In this document: positions 39,246 through 44,486 of the stretch, piece by piece
Layout of the letters: every line of letters begins with the position of its first letter
How positions within the stretch are numbered: position 1 is the first letter of the stretch
Source: a virus
Direction: 5' to 3' (one strand)
DNA: 44,486 bases
Virus record (IMG/VR): IMGVR_UViG_3300049489_000807
Span: 1 to 44,486 of that record
Program-made: the position numbers and the translations under genes
Notes under the pieces: model-generated
The model's input: only the letters and a program-made list of their open reading frames with translations
Databases searched by the model: none
Told to the model about the DNA's origin: nothing

Positions 39246-40099
39246 GGAAAGAATGCATACGCGTCGCTCATGACTGGCTCTTCAATCGCCCATCGTTTGA
39301 AGACCAGCGCGCAAACGCCACGCCTCAAAAACAGGCCGTGTGGGATGCTGCATGTGCTTGGGCTGACTGCGGCATGCAAAGCGTGCGAATGCCGCATCGC
39401 TATGCAGCCGCGCTGATGGCAACCGACGTCGCGAAATGCTCTGACTTTCAATTCCCTTGGCCAGTTTTCGAGGTGATGGTCCCAAACGGACTGCTTGCGT
39501 GTGACGCGATGGGTGAATTGACCAGCGTACTGGTCATCAGCAGCGAAGATGACGTCTACGCCTTCCTGCTTTTTGATGATGGTGGCCGCGGCAGATTCGC
39601 CATCATCGCGTCAAGCACGAACGAGTTCTTGTACGGGGTACAGCAAGACCCGGAGGAGTCCAACTACCTCCATGAAGCGCTAGGGACGAATGATCCGGAA
39701 GCTGAAAGGGATCCTTCGTCTAGACGGTTGATGTCACTGGCGGTTCGACTGGTTGCAAACGCATCCCTTGACATCACAACGACACCTTCGCGTTTGCTCA
39801 AAGCTAAGAGGCTGAGCCCGAAAAAACCCAAGCACGGGCTGGTAACACCCGTCGGGTTTGAGATCGGCCGCCCGCTCGATCTCGATTGCCGGCAAGACAT
39901 CCGCGATTACGTCGCCGGCAAGCGAAGCACTGAACCTAAGGTAACGACGCTCGTTCGTGGCCATTGGCGCAATCAAGTGCATGGGCCAGGTAACGCGCTC
40001 CGCAAGATCATATGGGTTCAGCCTTTTTATCGTGGACACGGCCCTATGATCGTGCGTCCCACGCGCCTCGGCTTCCGGCACGACGAGGAAATCTCGTGA
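39242..40099 (+). CDS. Large unknown protein upstream of the primase
   Basis: A 285-residue protein from GTG 39242, which overlaps the previous stop. It has a helical N-terminus, a beta-rich middle with FLLFDDGGRGRFAIIASSTNEF, and a C-terminal segment VTTLVRGHWRNQVHGPGNALRKIIWVQPFYRGHGPMIVRP. The final segment resembles a motif I have seen in other unassigned phage and mobile-element proteins. It is coupled to the primase-helicase by a 1- or 4-base overlap, so a role in replication is likely, but no function can be named. Confidence 0.6.
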   Translation: MRKECIRVAHDWLFNRPSFEDQRANATPQKQAVWDAACAWADCGMQSVRMPHRYAAALMATDVAKCSDFQFPWPVFEVMVPNGLLACDAMGELTSVLVISSEDDVYAFLLFDDGGRGRFAIIASSTNEFLYGVQQDPEESNYLHEALGTNDPEAERDPSSRRLMSLAVRLVANASLDITTTPSRLLKAKRLSPKKPKHGLVTPVGFEIGRPLDLDCRQDIRDYVAGKRSTEPKVTTLVRGHWRNQVHGPGNALRKIIWVQPFYRGHGPMIVRPTRLGFRHDEEIS

Positions 40100-42063
40100 T
40101 GATCGAACGTCACGATTCCATGCGAAGAGTGCTTGCAAAGCTCCAGAACGTGAAGCGTTCGGGAGGCGGATACACTGCGCAATGCCCTGCGCATCCGGAC
40201 AAGCACAACAGTCTAGGTATCGACAAGATCGACGGGAAGGTCTGCCTAAAGTGCCACGCAGGTTGCAGCACAGAAGCTGTTGTCGCGGCCATTGACTTGC
40301 GCATGACCGACCTCTTCGACGAGCCCCCGAAGGCACCCGAAGAGCGCGAGGTCAAGCAAGGGCCGAAGTCGTGCACGCTCGATGCCCTGTGCGCGCACAA
40401 GAGACTCCCGCGTGATTTCGTGTGCTCGCTCGGGTGGCGCGAATATTCCCAGAACGGCCTGTCGCGCGTCGAGATCCCCTACTTCGATCGCCATGGGAAG
40501 GTGGTGCGCGTGCGCCATCGCTTCGCGCTTGCCGCGAAGGAAGGTTCGTCATGGAACAGCGGCAAGGCGCTGATTGCCTACGAGCCCGATAAGGGCGCGC
40601 TTGCGTTCACCGAGCGCTACGTGCTCATCGTCGAAGGCGAAACGGACACGGTGACCTGCCTCTACGCGGGCATCCCGGCGATCGGCCTGCCCGGTGCGAC
40701 GCAACAAAAGTGCCTCGAAGCGCACCACGTCGCCGGCCTCGACCGAGTGTTCATTTCGCAGGAGCCTGATCAGGGCGGCGAGAAGTTCGTCGCGGGCGTG
40801 AAGGAGCGCCTTCAAGAACTCGGTTACGACGGCCCCGTTTTCGTCTTCAAGACGCCGAACGCCGCGAAAGACCCGAACGCGCTCTACCAGCGCGACCCCG
40901 AGAAGTTCGCCGAAGCCATGGCGGCCGCGTTCGTGGAAGCGTCCAAGCCGCCCCCCGAGCTGCTCGACGACGTGTGGAAGACCCTCGGCGAGTGGGGCTC
41001 GCTCACGAACGAGCCGCCCCCGCGCAAATGGCTCTTGCAGCGCCCCGACGACGAAACCGACGGAGAGCGCCAAGTCGGCGTGCTCCCGCTCGGTAAGGTC
41101 GGCATGCTCGTGTCCGCCGGCGGCGTCGGAAAGACCATGGCCCTTGTCGAGCTCGCCCTCAGCGTCGCCACCGGGCGCAAGTGGCTCGACTTCTTCGCCG
41201 TGGCCAACTCCGGACGCGTGTTGCTCGCCCTCGGCGAAGAGGACGCTGAGGAGATCGGGCGCCGTGTCTTTCAAGCTGCACGCGCCATGCGCCTCACCGA
41301 CCAGCAAATGGAGCTCGCCGCGTCCAACATCGTGGCCATGCCGCTCACGGGCCGCCCCGTGGCGCTCGTCGACGGCGACGGCGCGACTTCCACCGCGTCC
41401 GCCATGCTCGCGGCCCTACGCAAGCGCCTGGACGCGACGCCGGGCGCGTGGCGCCTCCTGATTCTCGACCCCTTGTCTCGCTTCGCGGGCACGGACACCG
41501 AGAAAGACAATTCTGCGGCCACTCGATTCGTCGAAGTGGCCGAGTCACTGGTTCGTTCGCCGGGCGCACCAACGGTCCTCGTCGCGCACCACACCAACAA
41601 GACATCGAGAACGGACGAGCACTCAAAAGCGAGTGCCGCCCATGCCCGAGGAGCTTCGGGGTTGATCGATGGCGTTCGGTGGGTGTGCAACCTCGAGCCG
41701 TTGACCGACGACTCTGTCAATTTGGAGGTCACCAAGTCGAACTACTCTCCTCGCGGTCAATCCATCACGCTTGTCCGAGACGCCGAGTTCGGGGGCTATC
41801 TACGTGTGCAGACCGAGGCAGAGGCCTCCGCTCGGGCGGGTAGACCGTCGGCGAGTGTGCAACGCGCGGAAGCCGCTCGGGGCATCGTGATTCGAACGAT
41901 CGCTGAGCACACTGGACTTCGGTCCGGAAACGATGTCTACCAGATCTGCAAGGGTAACCGGCCAGCGGTTCTCATTGCCCTACGTGAGCTACGGCAAGAG
42001 GGTTTTGTCGAACTCACACCGGAGGGTTTTCGACTCTCCGAGCGGAGCGGTTTGAATGAGTAA
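40099..42063 (+). CDS. Primase / RepA-type helicase with C-terminal winged helix
   Basis: A replication protein of 654 residues (ATG 40099; GTG 40096 also possible). Residues 29-52 carry a CHC2-like zinc motif (Cys29, His32, Cys49, Cys52). A Toprim-like domain follows (VEGETD 178-183; EPDQGG 222-227). Then comes an AAA_25/RepA-type ATPase: Walker A SAGGVGKT (339-346), Walker B LLILDPL (453-459), sensor VAHHTNK (about 495-501). The C-terminus (about 590-645) is a winged-helix-like domain (GNRPAVLIALRELRQEGFVELTPEGFRL). The stop is immediately followed by GGTACC-type palindromes. Priming and unwinding at the phage origin are inferred. Confidence 0.85.
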   Translation: MIERHDSMRRVLAKLQNVKRSGGGYTAQCPAHPDKHNSLGIDKIDGKVCLKCHAGCSTEAVVAAIDLRMTDLFDEPPKAPEEREVKQGPKSCTLDALCAHKRLPRDFVCSLGWREYSQNGLSRVEIPYFDRHGKVVRVRHRFALAAKEGSSWNSGKALIAYEPDKGALAFTERYVLIVEGETDTVTCLYAGIPAIGLPGATQQKCLEAHHVAGLDRVFISQEPDQGGEKFVAGVKERLQELGYDGPVFVFKTPNAAKDPNALYQRDPEKFAEAMAAAFVEASKPPPELLDDVWKTLGEWGSLTNEPPPRKWLLQRPDDETDGERQVGVLPLGKVGMLVSAGGVGKTMALVELALSVATGRKWLDFFAVANSGRVLLALGEEDAEEIGRRVFQAARAMRLTDQQMELAASNIVAMPLTGRPVALVDGDGATSTASAMLAALRKRLDATPGAWRLLILDPLSRFAGTDTEKDNSAATRFVEVAESLVRSPGAPTVLVAHHTNKTSRTDEHSKASAAHARGASGLIDGVRWVCNLEPLTDDSVNLEVTKSNYSPRGQSITLVRDAEFGGYLRVQTEAEASARAGRPSASVQRAEAARGIVIRTIAEHTGLRSGNDVYQICKGNRPAVLIALRELRQEGFVELTPEGFRLSERSGLNE

Positions 42064-42195
42064 CTGGTACCAAAACAGTTTGGTACCAGTACCAAAACCA
42101 CCGGTCGGGCTGGACTGGTACCAGCCCTTTACCCCCAGGGGGGGTAATAAAGGGGCCCGGTACCAGTACCAGCCTAGTGCGTTGGTACTGGTACC
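42063..42195. repeat. GGTACC palindromic repeats: candidate origin of replication
   Basis: Starts in the last base of the primase-helicase stop. A perfect 12-bp inverted repeat ACTGGTACCAAA/TTTGGTACCAGT (42063-42074, 42079-42090) is followed by further GGTACC hexamers at 42117, 42159 and 42190. The longer unit GGTACCAGTACCA occurs at 42082 and 42159 and inverted at 42183-42195. A C-rich/G-rich hairpin lies between (42125-42156). The next gene begins only at 42318. A cluster of iteron-like palindromes touching an initiator gene is typical of a replication origin; this is inference. Confidence 0.6.
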
Positions 42196-42317
42196 AGTGC
42201 CGAGTGAGAGGGGGGGAGAAGGCAAGAAAGAGCCTGCTCAAAAACCCCGATGGCCGACCACCCCGCTTAGCCATGGATGGGTCATGGGGCCATGGCTAGC
42301 TCGACTCGGAGGTCAGC
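42196..42317. other. Non-coding spacer after the palindrome array
   Basis: A 122-base stretch between the array and the next start. It holds a G-run (42207-42217) and partly palindromic CCATGG-containing blocks (CCATGGATGGGTCATGGGGCCATGG at 42271-42295, two CCATGG copies). I see no gene in it. It may be part of the origin region. Confidence 0.4.
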
Positions 42318-42554
42318 ATGCCTAAGAAGCACGCAGAACCACCGAATCCGCTCGCGGTGATGTTTCGCGTACGCGTGGTGTTCGGCGCGGGCGCGTTCAT
42401 TCACCTCCTGAGCGAAACGGAGCCTGTTGTAACGAGCTCGTGCGGAGTGATTGAGAACGTTGCTCTGACCCTTGTTCAAGGGACTGAGCACGGCGATACG
42501 GTCGGATTCATTCGATGGTCTGACGTGTCGTGCGTCACGTGGAGGAAAGCGTGA
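42318..42554 (+). CDS. Small beta-rich protein, unknown
   Basis: A 78-residue protein from ATG 42318 with a good CGGAGG site. The body is strand-rich (VMFRVRVVFGAGAFIHLLSETEPVVTSSCGVIENVALTLVQG) and ends in a GTGA overlap with the next gene. No family recognised. Confidence 0.55.
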   Translation: MPKKHAEPPNPLAVMFRVRVVFGAGAFIHLLSETEPVVTSSCGVIENVALTLVQGTEHGDTVGFIRWSDVSCVTWRKA

Positions 42555-42763
42555 AGCGCTCGACTCAAACGCCCAAGCTTCCACCGAAGGGTCATAGCGA
42601 GCCGTTCCAAAGGGAACGCGTCATTGCGTCGAGCTTCGCCGACACGCACGGAATAGCTCCGAGCGTTCGCGACGAGCTCGCGCAGGCTCTCGCTGACTAC
42701 CGGGTCGAGCTCAAGGCCGTTTGGGACAAGACACGCGCTTGGAATGAACGGAGGGGCCTGTGA
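42551..42763 (+). CDS. Small protein upstream of the resolvase
   Basis: A 70-residue protein from GTG 42551, overlapping the previous stop and the resolvase start. A basic N-terminus (KRSTQTPKLPPKGHSEPFQRER) and a helical C-terminus (VRDELAQALADYRVELKAVWDKTRAW). No family recognised; likely a small replication accessory. Confidence 0.5.
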   Translation: MKRSTQTPKLPPKGHSEPFQRERVIASSFADTHGIAPSVRDELAQALADYRVELKAVWDKTRAWNERRGL

Positions 42764-43425
42764 ACCCGCTCGGCCCCCTCTACCCCGTGAAGGGCAAGAG
42801 CAAGGTCCTCCCCTGCTCAAACCTCCCTCACCGCTGCGCACTGCTCTCCGTGGACCCAGGGGAGGTCTCAGGGTGGGCCATCTACGCTCGCGGCGTCCTG
42901 CAGGTGTACGGGCACTGCGATGTCTTTGGCCCCGAGGTCGCTCGCGTGATCGGCGCCTTCCTTTTCGAGTGCGGTCCGCACGTCGCGGCCATTGAGCGCC
43001 CCTTTCGCGTCCGCTTCGGCTCGCAAACGAATATCGGGGCAGCGGACCGAATCTGGCGTGAGCGGCTCAAGGAAGCCCGCGTACGCCACATCGTTCGCGT
43101 CTACCCGTCCACGTGGCGCGCTCGCGTGCTCGGGCCCGGGTGGGGCAGCGTCGAGCGGAAAAAGGTGCGCCTCGAAGAGCAGCGCGTTGCTTCGCTCGCG
43201 GTGGGAGCGACCGTGCATCCGGATGAAGCGCCCGCGATTTTGCAGGGACGCTACGCGTGTTTCGCGGGTGAGGTCGGCCAGAAAATCAGCCCTCAGCCGA
43301 AGTCGAAAAAGGAGAAGTCGTCATGCTCGAGTGGTTCTTCGCTTGGCTCCGACGAGTTCTCGGGCTCTTCGTCTCGCTCGACTTCGACGACTGGCTCGAA
43401 GCGTTTCTCTTCGAGGAGCAGGTGA
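42760..43425 (+). CDS. RuvC-like Holliday junction resolvase
   Basis: A 221-residue RNase H-fold nuclease-like protein. Conserved acidic positions: Asp32 (LLSVDPGEVSGWAIY), Glu79 (VAAIERPFRV) and Asp155/Glu156 (HPDEAPAILQGRYA). It would cut four-way junctions or branched DNA before packaging. After about residue 180 the protein ends in a Ser-rich tail (SSCSSGSSLGSDEFSGSSSR). That tail is coded over another small gene (43323-43430), so its sequence may be a by-product of overprinting. It starts with an ATGA-type overlap. Confidence 0.8.
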   Translation: MNPLGPLYPVKGKSKVLPCSNLPHRCALLSVDPGEVSGWAIYARGVLQVYGHCDVFGPEVARVIGAFLFECGPHVAAIERPFRVRFGSQTNIGAADRIWRERLKEARVRHIVRVYPSTWRARVLGPGWGSVERKKVRLEEQRVASLAVGATVHPDEAPAILQGRYACFAGEVGQKISPQPKSKKEKSSCSSGSSLGSDEFSGSSSRSTSTTGSKRFSSRSR

Positions 43426-43430
43426 CGTGA
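43323..43430 (+). CDS. 35-residue protein nested in the resolvase tail
   Basis: ATG 43323 follows AAGGAGAAG and the frame runs MLEWFFAWLRRVLGLFVSLD... to TGA 43428-43430, directly at the next ATG (43430). The product is an aromatic, hydrophobic amphipathic helix, as in many small phage membrane-active or inhibitory peptides. Its coding bases overlap the Ser-rich C-terminus of the resolvase in a different frame. The strong start site and perfect stop/start junction argue that it is real. Confidence 0.6.
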   Translation: MLEWFFAWLRRVLGLFVSLDFDDWLEAFLFEEQVT

Positions 43431-44220
43431 TGCTTTCAAAGGAGTGGAGTCGGTCCGATCTCGAGTTCATGCGTTGCGTTATGGCGCATGCGGAAGAAGT
43501 GGCCGAGGAATATCGCGTGGAGGAGTCCCGCTTTCGCGGCGACGGGTTCACGAGGGACCAGCTCATTCACTTACTGTGTGGCCAGTCGCCGCTCGCGATT
43601 GCAGATGGCCTTCCCCTCGACCTTCGAAGCAGCGCGGTGGTTTTCGATGGGCAGCGTGGGGCCTCGAGAGCACTCGCGAGAAGACGGACGCGAAGCTGGC
43701 CATGCTGAAGGCCTTCGTGCGCCGCGGCCACCTCGCGCTCGTGATCTCCGAGATGGCCCGAGGCGGGTACCGCACGGGTGACCGCAGCACGGATACGAGC
43801 GCGCTGGCCGCCGGCAAGGAGTCGGGCGGCATCGAGTACGGCGCGGCCCTATTGCTCGGTCTGCGCTCGGTGAAGGGCGAGAACAACCTCACGGACGTGG
43901 AGGTCGCCAAGAACCGTCTCGGGGGCGCTAAGCCCGAGTTCCGCATTCGCCTGGACCGTGACCGGGCCGAGTTCGTCGAAGTGCCGATGCCCGCTGCGGA
44001 AGAGCAACGCGAGGCCAAGGAAGACGCGAAGGACGCGAAGGCCCGCGCTCGTGTCATCGAAGCCGTCAAGAGCAAGGAGCTCCGCACCAAGGACGAGTTG
44101 GTCATCGCGGCCGGTGGCCGCCGCTCCGAGACATGGCGAGCGATGACCAAACTCCTGCTCGAGGGCACCCTTGTGCAGGTCGCGGGCGTCTTCCGGCTCC
44201 ACGTTTCGGAGGCCGTATGA
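43430..44220 (+). pseudogene. Second RepA/RecA-like ATPase, frameshifted, P-loop lost
   Basis: The first frame from ATG 43430 (MLSKEWSRSDLEF...LPLDLRSSAVVFDGQRG) ends at 43708. The other frame carries LESTREKTDAKLAMLKAFVRRGHLALVISEMARGGYR...ALAAGKESGGIEYGAALLLGLRSVKGE, typical of the RecA-like replicative ATPase core after Walker B, and ends in a winged helix (GRRSETWRAMTKLLLEGTLVQVAGVFRL). One extra G in GGGG (43658-43661) would join the two into 263 residues. No Walker A is present upstream, so even repaired it would lack ATP binding. A decayed or truncated initiator-type ATPase is the best reading. Confidence 0.65.
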
Positions 44221-44225
44221 CGCGC

Positions 44226-44344
44226 TGTTCCCGAGTGTTCCCGAGTGTTCCCGGAACAGGCGGTACACTCTGTTCCCGTGTTCCCCTCCCCTATAGGGGG
44301 AACAGGGAACGGGTACAGAGCTCGGTAGGCCAAGTTTGTTCCCG
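44226..44344. repeat. TGTTCCC repeats and hairpin after the broken ATPase
   Basis: TGTTCCCGAG is repeated head to tail at 44226 and 44236, then TGTTCC-C-GGAACA (44246-44258) is a palindrome. Further TGTTCCC copies lie at 44271 and 44337, and inverted GGGAACA at 44298. Bases 44268-44320 fold into one large stem (CTCTGTTCCCG... / ...CGGGTACAGAG). The array directly follows the broken ATPase, just as the GGTACC array follows the intact one. A palindrome CCCGCTC-TC-GAGCGGG lies at 44341-44356. Confidence 0.65.
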
Positions 44345-44366
44345 CTCTCGAGCGGGTCGCGGACGG

Positions 44367-44486
44367 GTGCCTCGACGCCTCGCCACACCTCACGACGCAT
44401 GGCTCGCAGCGAGCTCGTCGGAGCCGCAGCGCGTGCGCACCTGCATCACCTGTGCAGAGACAATGCAATTACACCCCGGGTGTAAC
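44367..44486 (+). CDS. Partial small Cys-rich gene crossing the circular junction
   Basis: From GTG 44367 the frame stays open to the last base (44486) and ends on a codon boundary. Joined to base 1, it reads N-L-E and stops at TGA 10-12, giving 43 residues. The product (LATPHDAWLAASSSEPQRVR...CITCAETMQLHPGC) has a Cys pair plus a third Cys, like a zinc ribbon. Its stop would lie 15 bp before the terS start. No strong ribosome-binding site is visible. It supports a circular or circularly permuted genome. Confidence 0.5.
   Translation, partial: MPRRLATPHDAWLAASSSEPQRVRTCITCAETMQLHPGCN
44469..44485. repeat. Terminal palindrome TTACACCC-C-GGGTGTAA
   Basis: A perfect 8-bp inverted repeat with a single central base at the extreme right end of the window, one base before the end. 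In a circular molecule it lies about 40 bp before the terS start. It could be an operator for late transcription or part of the packaging region. Confidence 0.55.

Noticed and set aside
40012-40098. Upstream extension of the primase-helicase frame
   Set aside because: It overlaps the 39242-40099 gene and reads as non-coding; coupled starts at 40096/40099 fit better.
42063-42090. 12-bp inverted repeat after the primase-helicase as a terminator
   Set aside because: No U-tract follows, and further copies of the same motif occur downstream, which fits a binding-site array better.
43563-44468. Long minus-strand open frame at the right end
   Set aside because: It overlaps the RecA-like core on the plus strand, has Arg/Ser/Ala-rich composition with no motif, and covers the repeat array. 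It is a shadow frame of a GC-rich gene.
1-44486. CRISPR array
   Set aside because: No regular long repeats with unique spacers were seen; all repeat clusters are short iteron- or palindrome-like.
1-44486. Insertion sequences or transposase (Mu-like transposition)
   Set aside because: The head genes are Mu-like, but no MuA/MuB-type transposase or IS ends were found; integration is by a tyrosine recombinase.

Overview
The window looks like the whole genome of a temperate, contractile-tailed (myovirus) phage, cut open just upstream of its small terminase gene. The sequence is GC-rich (I judge it above 60% by eye). Genes are tightly packed, with mostly 4-8 bp start/stop overlaps and many GTG starts. 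The host is probably a high-GC Gram-negative bacterium. The full tRNA-Thr and the style of the proteins would suit Myxococcota or a relative, but that is a guess. Two things argue for a circular (or circularly permuted) molecule. Phage genes lie on both sides of the integrase/tRNA attachment region. A small Cys-rich reading frame runs off base 44486 exactly in frame and meets a stop at bases 10-12 if the ends are joined.

Layout. (1) 25-11384, plus strand: packaging (TerS, TerL) and a Mu-like head: DUF935-type portal, S49 protease fused to a scaffold-like tail, decoration protein, gpT-type major capsid protein, DUF1320 connector and neck proteins. Tail sheath, tube and a frameshifted tail-assembly chaperone follow. 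(2) 11389-22090: tape measure, hub/spike, gp25-, gpJ- and gpI-like baseplate proteins, and a tail-tip set that includes a beta-helix tailspike with a self-cleaving S74 chaperone. (3) 22100-23807: lysis cassette (holin-like protein, small basic protein, amidase endolysin, spanin-like coiled-coil protein). (4) 23796-25204: two minus-strand genes, then a repeat-rich attachment region ending in a complete tRNA-Thr(CGU). (5) 25186-35000, minus strand: long early-left operon ending in the tyrosine integrase. It carries many small accessory genes, MazG, SSB, a Sak4-type ATPase and a Cas4/RecB-like exonuclease. (6) 35083-36090: lysogeny switch with divergent HTH repressors, flanked on both outer sides by intrinsic terminators. 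(7) 36154-44220, plus strand: early-right operon with two DUF7768-like proteins (one chimeric), a lytic transglycosylase, an MT-A70 methylase, a probable Acb2/Tad1-family cyclic-nucleotide sponge, a primase/RepA-type helicase, a RuvC-like resolvase and a broken second ATPase.

The most unusual structure is at the right end. Two RepA/RecA-like ATPase genes, one intact and one decayed, each end in a winged-helix-like domain. Each is followed directly by its own family of short palindromic repeats (GGTACC type after the first, TGTTCCC type after the second). A third cluster (CGGAACG) lies just across the circular junction inside terS. The arrangement reads as an initiator next to a cognate origin, present twice, beside a likely packaging or origin region.

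How it works together: the switch selects lysogeny or early transcription. Early-left supplies recombination and integration functions. Early-right supplies replication, modification and counter-defence. Late genes run from terS to the lysis cassette. Function calls rest on motifs and gene order read by eye; no database search was run.
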